Counted from the first letter of the stretch, positions 1 to 9,665 are shown. The stretch: DNA of 64,000 bases from Arthrobacter sp. PAMC25284 (GCF_019443425.1 NZ_CP080382.1:3410001-3474000), one strand, 5' to 3'. The notes: generated by a model not told the origin, from the sequence alone. A program made the numbers and translations.

Positions 1-508
1 GCTCCGGGCCGGAGACCTGCTGATCCTCACCGGCGAACTGGGGGCGGGCAAGACCACGTTCACCCAGGGTCTCGGGGAAGGCCTCGGCGTCAGGGCCGGC
101 ATCATCTCGCCGACCTTTGTGCTGGTCCGGATCCACCCGAACCGGCCCGACGGCCCGCGGCCCGGCGGCCCGGATCTGGTGCACGTTGATGCCTACCGGC
201 TGGCGTCCGCGGCCGAAATCGACGACATTGACCTCGAAAACACCCTGGACACCGCTGTCACGGTGGTGGAGTGGGGACGCGACAGGGTGGAGCACCTGAG
301 TGAGAGCCGGCTGGAGCTGGAGCTGCACCGGCCCGCGGGCGGCGCCGGCATGGCCACCGGAAACGAAGGACCCGGCGGCGTGCTGGACTTCGATACCGGC
401 GATGCCGACGAACCCCGCACCATTATCATCCGCGGGTTCGGCCCCCGGTGGGCTGAGCCTCCCGCCCTGCCCCTGATCCCTCCCGCGACTCCGGAACGGA
501 ACCCCTGA
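1..508 (+). CDS. tsaE: TsaE, t6A tRNA-modification ATPase (5' end missing)
   Basis: The gene is cut by the window start; the frame is open from base 2 and ends at TGA 506-508 (168 codons visible). The first visible residues contain a P-loop, GELGAGKTT, followed by the TsaE-type region ISPTFVLVR and later VDAYRL. In the family, TsaE is the ATPase that cycles the TsaB-TsaD complex making N6-threonylcarbamoyladenosine on ANN-decoding tRNAs. TsaB and TsaD lie directly downstream, which agrees with this. The C-terminus has an insert-rich, low-complexity stretch of Gly, Pro and Ala common in actinobacterial versions. The stop overlaps the tsaB start by one base. Confidence 0.93.
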   Translation, partial: LRAGDLLILTGELGAGKTTFTQGLGEGLGVRAGIISPTFVLVRIHPNRPDGPRPGGPDLVHVDAYRLASAAEIDDIDLENTLDTAVTVVEWGRDRVEHLSESRLELELHRPAGGAGMATGNEGPGGVLDFDTGDADEPRTIIIRGFGPRWAEPPALPLIPPATPERNP

Positions 509-1179
509 TGCTGATCCTCGCCATCGACACCTCGGCCGTGGCCAGTGCCGCGCTCGTCGCCGACGACGCACCGGAATCCGTGATCGCGAGTTTCTCCACC
601 GAGGACACCCGCACCCACGCGGAAGTCCTCGTGCCGGGAATCGAGAAGCTCCTCGCCGGTGCCGGCCTCACCGGCAACGACCTCGACGCGATCGTTACCG
701 GGGTGGGTCCCGGGCCCTTCACTGGCCTGCGCTCGGGAATCGTCACAGCCCGCACCCTTGCCTTCGCCTGGGGCAAACCGCTCTATGGCGTTATGAGCCT
801 CGACGCGATCGCCCTCGAGGTGGCCGAGTCCACCGATGCGGCGCCCGCGTTCATCATCGCCACGGATGCGCGGCGCAAAGAAGTCTATTGGGCCCGCTAC
901 TCGCTTGCCGACGGACAGCTGCCGAAGCTGCTCGACGGCCCGCATGTGGGGTTCGCCGGCGACCTCCCCGACCTGCCGGTCTATGGCGCCGGGGCGGGCC
1001 TCTACGCCGACGACGTCGACGCCGTCGCCGAATTCAGCACCCGGCAGCCCGAGGCGCTCTCGCTGGGCCAGTTCGCGCTCGCGCGGCTGGAATCGGGGGA
1101 GCAGCTGCTGGACTCCACGCCGCTGTACCTGCGCGAATCCGACGCCCAGGTGCCCGGTCCCCGGAAGCGTGCGCTGTGA
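508..1179 (+). CDS. tsaB: TsaB, t6A biosynthesis dimerisation subunit
   Basis: A 223-aa protein beginning MLILAIDTSAVASAALV, the ASKHA-fold N-terminus of TsaB, with the conserved GVGPGPFTGLRSGI segment near residues 70-83. TsaB is the non-catalytic partner that binds TsaD and lets TsaE act on the complex. The ATG overlaps the tsaE stop by one base, and the TGA overlaps the rimI GTG start, so translation is probably coupled along the operon. Length and motifs fit the family. Confidence 0.95.
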   Translation: MLILAIDTSAVASAALVADDAPESVIASFSTEDTRTHAEVLVPGIEKLLAGAGLTGNDLDAIVTGVGPGPFTGLRSGIVTARTLAFAWGKPLYGVMSLDAIALEVAESTDAAPAFIIATDARRKEVYWARYSLADGQLPKLLDGPHVGFAGDLPDLPVYGAGAGLYADDVDAVAEFSTRQPEALSLGQFALARLESGEQLLDSTPLYLRESDAQVPGPRKRAL

Positions 1180-1700
1180 GTGCGGCAAAAGCGGCACCGG
1201 CCCCACGTCCCGATGGGGTCGCCCTGCGTGGCATGGAGGCGGGGGACATCTCGGTAGTCCACGCGCTGGAGCTCCGGCTCTTCCCCGTTGACGCCTGGCC
1301 GCTTCAGATGTTCCACGACGAGCTCGCACAGACGGAAACGCGCCGCTACCTCGTGGCGGAACTCCACGGACAAATCGTCGGCTACGCCGGACTGATGTGC
1401 ATCGAGCCGGTCTCGGATGTCCAGACCATGGCCGTGGTGCCCGAGCAGGAGGGCCGGGGGATCGGCTCGGCGCTCCTGACGGAGCTCATCGCGGAGAGCC
1501 GACGGCGCCGGGCGGAGGATGTGCTGCTCGAAGTCCGGGCCGACAACCCGCGGGCGCAGCAGCTCTACCGCCGTTTCGGCTTCGAACAAATCCACATCCG
1601 GCCCCGTTACTACCGCGACGGCGTGGACGCCCTGATCATGCGTCTGCCCCTGTACCACGAATCACCCAGCCACCAGCCCCGGGAAGCAGACCGCCCATGA
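1176..1700 (+). CDS. rimI: RimI, ribosomal protein N-alpha-acetyltransferase
   Basis: GNAT-family protein of 174 aa. The open frame extends far upstream, but GTG 1176, which overlaps the tsaB stop in a GTGA, gives a normal-length protein ([10 protein letters not shown]...). The acetyl-CoA-binding loop is seen as [15 protein letters not shown], followed by [13 protein letters not shown], the usual RimI signature. In the family RimI acetylates the N-terminus of ribosomal protein S18, and in actinobacteria it commonly sits between tsaB and tsaD as here. Its stop overlaps the tsaD ATG. Confidence 0.93.
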   Translation: MSAAKAAPAPRPDGVALRGMEAGDISVVHALELRLFPVDAWPLQMFHDELAQTETRRYLVAELHGQIVGYAGLMCIEPVSDVQTMAVVPEQEGRGIGSALLTELIAESRRRRAEDVLLEVRADNPRAQQLYRRFGFEQIHIRPRYYRDGVDALIMRLPLYHESPSHQPREADRP

Positions 1701-2803
1701 ACCGCACCGCACCGCTCGTGCTCGGCATCGAGTCCTCCTGCGACGAGACGGGCGTCGGAATCGTCCGCGGCACGGCCCTGCTGACCAACACCGTGGCCTC
1801 CTCCATGGAGGAACATGTCCGGTTTGGCGGCGTAATTCCCGAGATCGCCTCCCGCGCCCACCTCGACGCCTTCGTGCCAACCCTCCGCAAGGCCCTGGAC
1901 GAGGCAGGTGTCACGCTGGCCGACATCGACGCGATCGCCGTGACCTCGGGGCCGGGCCTTGCCGGGGCGCTGATGGTGGGCGTGTGCGCGGCCAAGGCGC
2001 TCGCCCTCGCGACGGACAAGCCCCTGTACGCCATCAACCACCTCGTGGCGCACGTCGGAGTCGGCCTGCTGCAGTCCGCCGGCGGCGCTGAATCCGGCGG
2101 CACGGCGGCCTTTACCGGAGCGCTGCCCGGGAACCTCGGGGCACTCCTGGTTTCCGGCGGCCATACCGAAATCCTGCGGATCCGCAGCATCACAAACGAC
2201 GTCGAACTGCTCGGATCCACCATCGATGACGCCGCCGGCGAAGCCTACGACAAGGTCGCCCGGCTGCTCGGCCTTGGCTACCCCGGAGGCCCGGCCATCG
2301 ACAAGCTCGCGCGCACCGGCAACGCCAGGGCGATCCGCTTCCCGCGCGGGCTCACCCAGCCCAAATACATGGGAACCGCCGAAAAACCCGGTCCACACCG
2401 CTACGACTGGTCCTTCAGCGGACTCAAGACCGCCGTCGCCCGGTGTGTGGAACAATTCGAAGCCCGCGGCGAGGACGTGCCGGTGGCGGACGTCGCCGCG
2501 GCCTTCCAGGAAGCCGTGGTGGACGTCATCACATCCAAAGCGGTGTTAGCCTGCCGCGACCACGGCATCACCGAACTGCTGCTGGGCGGCGGGGTCGCCG
2601 CCAATTCGCGGCTGCGGCAGCTCACGGAACAGCGGTGCCGCGCATCCGGGATCCGGCTCACCGTGCCGCCGCTGCCCCTGTGTACGGATAACGGGGCCAT
2701 GGTCGCGGCCCTCGGTGCGCAGCTCGTGATGGCCGGGGTGGAACCGAGCGGAACAGGGTTCGCGCCGGATTCATCGATGCCGGTCACAACGGTCTCAGCC
2801 TGA
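1697..2803 (+). CDS. tsaD: TsaD, tRNA threonylcarbamoyladenosine transferase
   Basis: A 368-aa protein starting [23 protein letters not shown] 1697 overlaps the rimI TGA (ATGA); the longer open frame upstream is a shadow of rimI. Kae1/Qri7-family marks are IESSCDET, the metal-binding pair in [16 protein letters not shown], and [10 protein letters not shown] near the C-terminus. TsaD transfers the threonylcarbamoyl group to A37 of tRNA. It is the last gene of the tsaE-tsaB-rimI-tsaD operon. Length is normal and no key residue is missing. Confidence 0.96.
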   Translation: MNRTAPLVLGIESSCDETGVGIVRGTALLTNTVASSMEEHVRFGGVIPEIASRAHLDAFVPTLRKALDEAGVTLADIDAIAVTSGPGLAGALMVGVCAAKALALATDKPLYAINHLVAHVGVGLLQSAGGAESGGTAAFTGALPGNLGALLVSGGHTEILRIRSITNDVELLGSTIDDAAGEAYDKVARLLGLGYPGGPAIDKLARTGNARAIRFPRGLTQPKYMGTAEKPGPHRYDWSFSGLKTAVARCVEQFEARGEDVPVADVAAAFQEAVVDVITSKAVLACRDHGITELLLGGGVAANSRLRQLTEQRCRASGIRLTVPPLPLCTDNGAMVAALGAQLVMAGVEPSGTGFAPDSSMPVTTVSA

Positions 2804-2837
2804 GCCCGTTCCGCCGCGTCTGTACGTGGTGGCCCGC

Positions 2838-3140
2838 TCAGCCTTCGCACTCGGTGCAGTAGGCGTGGCCGTCCTTCTCCCGGGCGATCTGGGAGCGGTG
2901 CCGGACGAGGAAACAGGAGTAACAGGTGAACTCGTCACTGGCCTGGGGGACGACCTGAATGATGAGTTCTTCGCCGGAAAGGTCGGCGCCGGGCAGGTCG
3001 ACACCGTCGACGGTGTCGGCTTCGTCCATTTCCCGGACGACGCTGCCCGCGTCGGGGGTGTTGGCGGATTTAAGGGCCTCCAGAGAGGCGTTACGGGATT
3101 CCGCGACGTCGGGCCTTACTTCGTCATAGTCGGTTGCCAC
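2838..3140 (-). CDS. DUF4193 family protein with C-terminal zinc-ribbon-like cysteines
   Basis: Small acidic protein of 100 aa from GTG 3140 (MATDYDEVRPDVAES...). The open frame reaches 3203, but the MATDYD opening is what I recall for actinobacterial DUF4193, so the shorter start is preferred. Four cysteines at the C-terminus, in FTCYSCFLVRHRSQIA and HAYCTECEG, form a CxxC...CxxC zinc-ribbon pattern. The family is conserved in actinobacteria and its function is unknown to me. It is convergent with tsaD and divergent from the flavin reductase downstream. Confidence 0.85.
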   Translation of the reverse strand: MATDYDEVRPDVAESRNASLEALKSANTPDAGSVVREMDEADTVDGVDLPGADLSGEELIIQVVPQASDEFTCYSCFLVRHRSQIAREKDGHAYCTECEG

Positions 3141-3329
3141 GGGGAAACGCTCATTTCTTCTGGAAGTGATGGTGGGAATGCACCCTACCGGATCAGCCGT
3201 CAAGTGGAAAACGGTTTCGGCGTCGATCCGCCCAATGATTCCCGGCAGGGACGCACCGGCGGGAAGAAGCGGCCGTTGTGACGCGTTTATAGAACCATGG
3301 AGTCCGATGAGATCGGGAGGAGCGACTCG

Positions 3330-3911
3330 ATGTTAAGGATAGCGATCGTGCTTGGGAGCACCCGCCCGGGTCGCCGCGGAAAAGCCGTCGCCGACTGGGC
3401 TTACGACCAGGCGGCGCAGCGCGCCGATGCCCGGTTCGAACTCATTGACGTGGCCGATTATGGCCTCCCGCTGCTCGACGAGCCCCGGCCAGCGGCACTG
3501 GAGCAATACCGCCACGATCACACAAAGGCCTGGTCCGAAGCCATAAGTTCCTTCGACGGGTACGTCTTTGTTACCGCAGAATACAACCACTCCGTGCCCG
3601 GGGCACTGAAAAACGCGATGGATTACCTCTACCGGGAATGGAACAATAAGGCGGCCGGCTTCGTCAGCTACGGCGTGAACGGTGGCACCCGAGCAGTCGA
3701 ACACCTGCGCCTGATCGCTGCCGAGCTCCAGATGGCCGATGTCCGCGCGCAGCTCGCACTGCCGCTGGCGACGGAATTTGAGAACTACACGACGTTCACG
3801 CCGTCGGCCCGGGCTGTGAGAAGCCTCGGCACGGTCTTCGATCAGGTCATCGCCTGGGCCGGGGCGCTGCAGGCCTTGCGCCTCCCGGGGGGCCGGGATC
3901 CGGGACACTGA
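3330..3911 (+). CDS. NADPH-dependent FMN reductase (flavodoxin-like fold)
   Basis: A 193-aa protein. ATG 3330 is preferred over 3297 because a GGGAGGAG Shine-Dalgarno sequence lies just upstream and the protein then starts with the fold's first strand, MLRIAIVLGSTRPGRRG. The GSTRPGR loop binds the FMN phosphate, and VTAEYNHSVPGALKNAMDYL is the typical FMN_red segment. Members reduce FMN, quinones or azo compounds with NAD(P)H in the cytosol; the substrate cannot be told from sequence. It stands alone, between two minus-strand genes. Confidence 0.9.
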   Translation: MLRIAIVLGSTRPGRRGKAVADWAYDQAAQRADARFELIDVADYGLPLLDEPRPAALEQYRHDHTKAWSEAISSFDGYVFVTAEYNHSVPGALKNAMDYLYREWNNKAAGFVSYGVNGGTRAVEHLRLIAAELQMADVRAQLALPLATEFENYTTFTPSARAVRSLGTVFDQVIAWAGALQALRLPGGRDPGH

Positions 3912-3974
3912 CGGGTTCGCTGCACCGGGAGCACTCGTCGATCCGGCGGCGCCCCGCCGGAAGCGGACGGCGGG

Positions 3975-5129
3975 TTAGGCCTCCGGGCCCTTGCGCATCT
4001 GCTGGACCAAATCCAGGACGACGGCGCGAAGGTCACCACCGTGTTCTGCCGCCACCCGGCGCTGCCGCTGGTAGCCGGCACCGCGCTGGATGATCTTTTC
4101 GACGTCGGCAAGCTCGGCACTGCAACCGAGTTTGGCTGCGACGGGCTCCAGCCGGCGGAGCGTCTCGCGGAGGTGGTCGGTGACGAGCTGCTCGTTCCCC
4201 TCAGCATCCAGGATGATGATCGCGTCCAGGCCATACCGGGCCGCGCGCCATTTGTTTTCCTGAACGTGCCACGGCGGCATAGTCGGAATAGTGCCGCCGG
4301 CATCAAGGGTGGTGGAGAACTCGTCAACGAGGCACTGGGTCAGGGCAGCAATGGCGCCGACTTCCTCCAGGGACGCCAGGCCGTCACAGATTCGCATCTC
4401 GATAGTGCCCAGATTCGGCACCGGCCGGATGTCCCAGCGGATCTCAGACAGGGTATCGATAACCCCGGTGGTGAACATGTCCTGGACGTAGGACTCGTAA
4501 TCATCCCAGCTGGCGAACTGGAAGGGCAGCCCCGCGGTGGGCAGCTGCTGGAACATCAGGGCGCGGTGGGAGGCATAACCGGTATCTTCGCCGCCCCAGA
4601 ACGGGCTCGAGGCGGACAGCGCCTGGAAATGCGGGAAGTAGTTCACAAGACCGTCCAGGACCGGGAGGACCTTATCGCGGCTGTCCAGCCCGACGTGGAC
4701 GTGGACGCCGTAAATGACCATCTGCCGGCCCCACCACTGGGTCCGGTCAATCAGCTTGGCGTAGCGTTCCTTGTCAGTCACGGGCTGCAGCTGGGGCGGG
4801 CTGAACGGGTGGCTCCCGGCGCAGAAGACCTCGACGCCCATGGGGTCGGTGACTTCGCGGACCGCCGCGAGCGAACCGGCCAGGTCCTGCTTGGCCTGAG
4901 CCACGGTGGTGCAGATTCCGGTTACGAGCTCGACCGTGTTCAGCAGCAGTTCCTGCTTGATGTGCGGGTGCTCGTCGTCCTCGTTCAGCTCCGGGTGCCG
5001 GGCGGCCACGCCGCGCAGCACCTCGTTGGCCACGGATGCCAGCTCGCCGGTCTCCGCATCGACGAGCGCAAGCTCCCATTCCACACCAAGAGTTGATTGC
5101 TTGGATGAAGCGAAATCAATCTTCTTCAT
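3975..5129 (-). CDS. GCS2-family carboxylate-amine ligase (YbdK-like glutamate-cysteine ligase)
   Basis: A 384-aa protein from ATG 5129 (MKKIDFASSKQSTLGVEWEL); an AAAGGA Shine-Dalgarno sequence precedes it. The open frame runs to 5189, but that extension has no support. The GVEWELALVD opening, SHPFSPPQ and GVHVHVGL are hallmarks of the GCS2 (YbdK) family, which joins glutamate to an amine such as cysteine using ATP. Actinobacteria generally use mycothiol rather than glutathione, so the true substrate here is uncertain. It is a single gene facing away from the GH3 lipoprotein gene. Confidence 0.9.
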   Translation of the reverse strand: MKKIDFASSKQSTLGVEWELALVDAETGELASVANEVLRGVAARHPELNEDDEHPHIKQELLLNTVELVTGICTTVAQAKQDLAGSLAAVREVTDPMGVEVFCAGSHPFSPPQLQPVTDKERYAKLIDRTQWWGRQMVIYGVHVHVGLDSRDKVLPVLDGLVNYFPHFQALSASSPFWGGEDTGYASHRALMFQQLPTAGLPFQFASWDDYESYVQDMFTTGVIDTLSEIRWDIRPVPNLGTIEMRICDGLASLEEVGAIAALTQCLVDEFSTTLDAGGTIPTMPPWHVQENKWRAARYGLDAIIILDAEGNEQLVTDHLRETLRRLEPVAAKLGCSAELADVEKIIQRGAGYQRQRRVAAEHGGDLRAVVLDLVQQMRKGPEA

Positions 5130-5247
5130 GTGGTCCTTTCGAGTTCTGGTGTCCGCAGCCGCCATCCGGTCTGGACATGTCACTGGCAAGGCCGCCGGTA
5201 GGACGGGCGGCAGGGCAACGGCGGTCCAAGTCTAGTCGAGGGGTAGC

Positions 5248-6970
5248 ATGGAATCGGTGTCGAAGTCACAGCCCTTATGTCGCGTCCTTTCCGGGACTGC
5301 CAGGTTCGCGGCCGTCGCCGCAACGGTCTCGGCGCTCGTCGTCGGCGCCGGTGCCTGCAGCAGCCCGCCGGAACCGTCCCCGGCAACCCCGCCAGCTTCG
5401 CCGACATCGCCGCCATCACCGTCCGTCAGCCGGACACCGCCGCCCACCGTCGCTGCCCGGCCGCTGGGCTGGGGACCGGATCAGCAGGACGCAGACCGGG
5501 CTGCCGATGCAGTCGCGACGATGAGCACGGAGGAACTGGCAGGTCAGGTGCTGCTGCCGTTCTACTCGGGGCTCGATGCCGAAGCCCAGGCAGCCACCGT
5601 GCAGCGCCTGCATCTGGCCGGGTCCATCATCATGGGTGACAACGTGCCCGGGATGTCCGATGGCCAGGTCGACACCGCTGCCATGCTCGGGGTTACCCGC
5701 CGGCTTCAGGCCGCGACCCAGGCTGGCGGCCGCAGCTGGCCGGGGATGATCGCCGTCGACCAGGAAGGCGGGATGGTATCCCGGCTGCGGGCGCCGCTGA
5801 CCGAATGGCCCGCCCCCATGAGCTACGGCGCCGCAGGCAACGCCCCGCTCGCCGGAGACGCCGGAACGGCCATGGCCGCGGAACTGGCCGCCCTGGGCTT
5901 TAATACCGACTTCGCCCCGACGGTAGACGTCACGATGGGCCCCGCGGACCGCGCCGTCGGTGCCAGATCGCTCTCCGGTGACGCCGGTACAGCTGCGGGC
6001 CTGGGCGTCGGCTTCGCACAAGGGCTGCTCGCCGGCGGCTTGCTGCCGGCGGTCAAACATTTTCCCGGCCACGGCTCCGTCACGGCCGATTCCCACGAGT
6101 CCCTGCCGGTGCAGAACGGAACCCCGGAGCAGCTCAGGACACGGGACCTTGTGCCCTTCCAGGCCGCCATCGACGCGGGCCTGCCCATGGTGATGACCGG
6201 GCACCTCGCGGTGTCGGCGTGGCAGCCCGGCGTCCCCGCCACCGTGTCGGCGGCCAGCTATGCCGAACTGCGGGCAATGGGGTTTCAGGGTGTCGCGGTG
6301 ACGGATGCGCTCAACATGGGCGCCGTCACCGGAGCATACCCGGACGATTCCGCCGCTCCGCTGGCCCTGGCGGCAGGCGCGGATCTGCTCGTGATGCCCG
6401 CCAGGGTGGACGTGGCCCACGCTGCGATTGTTGGCGCTGTGAAGACCGGCAGCCTGCCGGCCGGGCGGCTGACGGAGGCCGCGCAGCGGGTGGTCACCAT
6501 GATGATGTGGCGCGGCCGCACCGGGGCTGCCCCCGGCCTCCCGCCCGGGAGCGGCGCGGAGCTCTCACGTCAAATTTCGGCGGCAGCCATTACGGTGCTT
6601 GCGGGCCCCTGCCAGGGTCCGCTGGTGCCCGGCAGCATGCGGATCGCGGGCGGCTCGGCGCTGGACCGCGCACGGTTCGCCGCCGCGGCGGGGGCGGCCG
6701 GCATCAGCGTCGGCTCCGGCCCGCTCGTGACGCTGATCGGGTTTGGCGGATCGGCGGCCGCGCCGGAGGCGGCGGAGGCCGCCGTCGCCGTGGCGCTCGA
6801 CGCGCCGTGGCCGCTGGCAGATTCGGCAGCGCCGACGCGGATCGCGTTGTATGGGCGCACGCCCGGGGCCTTCGCCGCCCTCGCGGACGTGCTCGCAGGG
6901 CGGGGCCGCCGCCCCGGGACGGCTCCCGGCCGCCGTCGGACCGCACCCGCCGGGCTCGGGCTGCGGCTGA
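5248..6970 (+). CDS. GH3 beta-N-acetylhexosaminidase-like lipoprotein (frameshifted near 6902)
   Basis: The N-terminus has a signal sequence ending VVGAGAC, a plausible lipobox, then a Pro/Ser/Thr-rich linker. The glycoside hydrolase family 3 domain follows, with KHFPGHG and the nucleophile region GVAVTDALNMGAVTG. The family removes terminal N-acetylglucosamine, often in cell-wall turnover. As given, the frame does not stop: it runs through into the next gene as one 861-aa frame ending at 7833. Dropping one G from the run at 6902-6905 gives LAGRAAAPGRLPAAVG, the expected GH3 tail, and a stop at 6970 (573 aa). I treat the fusion as a frameshift artefact or recent mutation. Confidence 0.85.
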
Positions 6971-6990
6971 TCCGGGGGTCGCGAGGCTTC

Positions 6991-7833
6991 ATGAAGTTTA
7001 ATGGTGCTGTGCCGATACTGAATAAAGACATGACCCTGTGCATCTCGCTCTCGGCCCGGCCGAGCAACAACGGGACGCGTTTCCACAACCACCTCTATGA
7101 CCAGCTGGGCCTGAACTGGATCTACAAGGCCTTTGCCCCGACTGACCTGGGCCAGGCGATCGCCGGCGTGCGCGGCCTCGGGATCCGCGGTTGCGCCGTG
7201 TCCATGCCCTTTAAGGAAGACGTCATCGCCCTCGTGGATGTTATGGACCCTTCCGCGCAAGCCATTGACTCGGTCAACACGATCGTCAACGACGACGGCA
7301 CGCTCACCGCGTACAACACCGACTACACGGCAATCGAGCAGCTGCTGCAGCGCAACGCCGTCGACGCCGCCCTGTCCGTCTGGGTCAAGGGCTCCGGCGG
7401 CATGGCGAAAGCGACGGTGGCGGCGCTGCGTGACGCCGGCTTCAAGGACGTGACCGTGATCGCCCGCAGCGAGGCATCCGGCCGGCCCCTCGCGGAGCTC
7501 TACGGGTTCGCATGGCGGGCAGAACTTCCTGCCGCCGGGGCCACGGCGGACATGCTCATCAACGTCACCCCGGTGGGGATGGCAGGCGGCCCCGATGCCG
7601 GGGCCCTGTCCTTCCCGCAGGAGGCCGTGGAGGCTGCGGCGGTCGTGTTCGACGTGGTTGCCCTCCCCGCGGAGACGCCGCTGGTCAAGGCTGGCCGGGC
7701 CGCGGGCAAAACCGTCATCACGGGAGCTGAGGTGGCCACCATCCAGGCGCTGGAGCAGTTCGTGCTGTACACCGGCATCAGGCCCGGTGACGACCAGATC
7801 CAGGCCGCTGAGGAGTTCATGCGGGCGCAGTAG
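6991..7833 (+). CDS. Shikimate 5-dehydrogenase-like protein (AroE family)
   Basis: A 280-aa protein from ATG 6991; ATG 7030 (MTLCISLSARP) is an alternative. AroE-family features are SLSARPSNNGTRFHN at the substrate-binding lobe, GCAVSMPFKED with the catalytic Lys, SVNTIVN, AYNTDYTA, and a nucleotide-binding GSGGMAKA. It reduces 3-dehydroshikimate or a related substrate with NAD(P)H. Because a separate AroE is usual in these genomes, this may be a paralogue with another substrate. In the given sequence it is in frame with the upstream GH3 gene because of a one-base error. Confidence 0.88.
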   Translation: MKFNGAVPILNKDMTLCISLSARPSNNGTRFHNHLYDQLGLNWIYKAFAPTDLGQAIAGVRGLGIRGCAVSMPFKEDVIALVDVMDPSAQAIDSVNTIVNDDGTLTAYNTDYTAIEQLLQRNAVDAALSVWVKGSGGMAKATVAALRDAGFKDVTVIARSEASGRPLAELYGFAWRAELPAAGATADMLINVTPVGMAGGPDAGALSFPQEAVEAAAVVFDVVALPAETPLVKAGRAAGKTVITGAEVATIQALEQFVLYTGIRPGDDQIQAAEEFMRAQ

Positions 7834-7836
7834 CCC

Positions 7837-7866
7837 GGCACGGAACGTGCCGCCGCGATCGGCGGC
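7837..7866. terminator. Overlapping hairpins between convergent genes
   Basis: GGCACG-GAA-CGTGCC is followed by GCCGCC-GCGATC-GGCGGC, two short perfect inverted repeats filling the gap between the dehydrogenase stop and the methyltransferase stop. There is no U-tract, so the terminator role is inferred from position. Confidence 0.5.
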
Positions 7867-9098
7867 TAGTGGACAGGTTCCACCGAAATGGCCACCCGGT
7901 CCTCGCCGATCCTGGTCAGGACCAGGGTGGCTGTTTTTCTGGCGGCATTCCGGCCCCCGGATTTGCCGCCGGGGAGCAGTTGCCTGCGCAACTCTTCCGG
8001 GGTGACTGCCGTCCCGCGTTTCTTGATATCCAGAACGCCGATGCCCTCGTCCTTGACCCAGGCCTTGAGCGCCTTGACGTTAAACGGCATCACGTCCAGA
8101 ACCCTGTAGGCCCGGGCGAATGGGGTGTCGCGCAGTTCGGGAGCACAGATGTAGGCGATGTGTTCATCGACCAGATGTCCGCCCAGTTCGAGTGCGACGT
8201 CGGCCACGAGCCCGGCCCGGATAACGGCGCCGTCCGGCTCATAGAGGTACCCCTCAATGGGGCCAACGGGGGGCACCGGACCGCTGCCAAAGTCTTCGCC
8301 GCTGGTGAGCTCCGCGGCGCCCTGCGGGCCGAGCACGAGCGCTGCCCGCCTGATGCCGGGGCGGCGCACTGCATTGAACCACAACGCTACCTCCGTGACG
8401 TCGCCGGCCACCGAGACCCACTGGGCCTCGCAGTCGGCCGGCACCGAGTCGTGCGGCATGCCGGGGCCCATCTTGACGCCCACAGCCCTCCCGGAACGGG
8501 CCAAAGATTCCACGAATGACAGCGGCGGGGAGAAGTCCTCGGCATCCCAGAGCCGCTTGGTGCCCGCGCTGGATGTGGTGCGCCGGGCCGGATCCAGCCA
8601 GACGCCGTCGATCCCGTCGAGGGAAACCGAGGTGGCATCGGCGTGTACCACGGTGGCGTTCCGGAACGGGATGAGGTTCATGGTGGCGCAGGCTGCCGTG
8701 GTTTCATCCATTTCCACCGCCGTGACTGTGATGTCCATGGAGGCAAGCGCCATCGCGTCGGCCCCCAGCCCGCAGCCCAGGTCCGCGACGTGGCCGATGC
8801 CCGCCTCGACGAAGCGCTGCGCGTGCCGGGCGGCGACGGTCAGCCGGGTGGCTTGCTCCAGGCCTGCCTGGGTGAAGATCATCTGCCGGGCGAATTCGCC
8901 GAACTTGGTCTCAGCCTTGGTCCGGAGCCGCGACTGGGTGAGCGCCGCGGAGACGAGTTCGGGGGAGTGGCCGGCTTTCCGCAACGAGGCATTGAGCCGG
9001 AGCGCATCGTCCTCGTTGTAAGGACCGAGCGACGCCAACAACTCCCAGCCCTCGGGGTTGAGGAGCGGGGCGATCTGTTCCTGCGGTGCGTCAGCCAT
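7866..9098 (-). CDS. Class I SAM-dependent methyltransferase with THUMP-like domain
   Basis: A 410-aa protein. The Rossmann SAM-binding motif is seen as HVADLGCGLGADAMALA, near residues 101-117, followed by TAVEMDE as the acidic loop. A WLDPARR motif lies near residue 167 where catalytic residues sit. The remaining C-terminal part matches the THUMP-like domain found in this actinobacterial family. RNA is the likely substrate by analogy, but the target is unknown. It stands alone and diverges from groES. Confidence 0.85.
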   Translation of the reverse strand: MADAPQEQIAPLLNPEGWELLASLGPYNEDDALRLNASLRKAGHSPELVSAALTQSRLRTKAETKFGEFARQMIFTQAGLEQATRLTVAARHAQRFVEAGIGHVADLGCGLGADAMALASMDITVTAVEMDETTAACATMNLIPFRNATVVHADATSVSLDGIDGVWLDPARRTTSSAGTKRLWDAEDFSPPLSFVESLARSGRAVGVKMGPGMPHDSVPADCEAQWVSVAGDVTEVALWFNAVRRPGIRRAALVLGPQGAAELTSGEDFGSGPVPPVGPIEGYLYEPDGAVIRAGLVADVALELGGHLVDEHIAYICAPELRDTPFARAYRVLDVMPFNVKALKAWVKDEGIGVLDIKKRGTAVTPEELRRQLLPGGKSGGRNAARKTATLVLTRIGEDRVAISVEPVH

Positions 9099-9183
9099 GC
9101 CAACCAGCCTAGTTCAGCGCGGGTCGGCCCTCCGTCCGGCCCGCCCGCAGGAGGCCGCCGCGGTGTTCACCCGGAATGAAATT

Positions 9184-9210
9184 CTGGCACTCGCCTTGAC
9201 CGAGTGCTAA
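9184..9210 (+). promoter_or_regulatory. CIRCE element 1 (HrcA operator)
   Basis: CTGGCACTC, nine bases, GAGTGCTAA: a near-perfect match to the CIRCE inverted repeat bound by the heat-shock repressor HrcA. The right arm abuts the predicted -35 box, so binding would block RNA polymerase. Confidence 0.93.
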
Positions 9211-9225
9211 CTCCTTACATAGAGT
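9196..9225 (+). promoter_or_regulatory. Predicted groESL promoter
   Basis: TTGACC at 9196-9201 as the -35 box, an 18-bp spacer, and TAGAGT at 9220-9225 as the -10 box. It lies between and partly over the two CIRCE operators. The boxes are read by eye. Confidence 0.6.
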
Positions 9226-9230
9226 CGTCA

Positions 9231-9257
9231 TTAGCACTCTCCCTAGGAGGGTGCTAA
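9231..9257 (+). promoter_or_regulatory. CIRCE element 2 (HrcA operator)
   Basis: TTAGCACTC, nine bases, GGGTGCTAA: CIRCE with one mismatch in the right arm. It lies 20 bp after element 1, downstream of the predicted -10 box. Paired CIRCE sites before groES are common in actinobacteria. Confidence 0.92.
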
Positions 9258-9368
9258 CACATGAAGCACACCGCCAGGCGTGCTGCCGGCACCGCGACGA
9301 CGGTACGTACGCCATGGCACCACCGCTTCATAGTCCACAAATTTGCTGACGAAGAAGGAGAGGTCCGA

Positions 9369-9665
9369 GTGTCGGTCTCTATTAAGCCTCTTGAGGATCG
9401 TATTGTTGTCCGCCCGCTCGAAGCCGAGCAGACCACGGCTTCCGGCCTGGTTATCCCGGACTCCGCACAGGAGAAGCCGCAGGAAGGCGAAGTTGTTGCA
9501 GTAGGCCCCGGCCGCTTTGACGACAACGGCAACCGCGTTCCGATCGACGTCGCCACCGGCGACGTTGTCATCTACTCCAAGTACGGTGGAACCGAAGTCA
9601 AGACCGGCGGCACCGAGTACCTCGTACTCTCCGCCCGCGACGTTCTGGCGATCGTCGTAAAGTAA
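9369..9665 (+). CDS. groES: GroES (Cpn10) co-chaperonin
   Basis: A 98-aa protein from GTG 9369 ([16 protein letters not shown]), with AAGGAG about eight bases upstream. The open frame begins at 9261, inside the leader, but the family starts at this GTG. Family marks are KPLEDRIVV, the mobile loop [17 protein letters not shown], and [10 protein letters not shown]. It caps GroEL during protein folding in the cytosol. It is controlled by the two CIRCE elements upstream and is followed by groEL after 85 bp. Confidence 0.97.
   Translation: MSVSIKPLEDRIVVRPLEAEQTTASGLVIPDSAQEKPQEGEVVAVGPGRFDDNGNRVPIDVATGDVVIYSKYGGTEVKTGGTEYLVLSARDVLAIVVK

Noticed and set aside
5248..7833. A true bifunctional GH3-dehydrogenase protein
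   Set aside because: The join is a low-complexity Arg/Gly stretch out of frame with the GH3 tail, and the two halves belong in different compartments.
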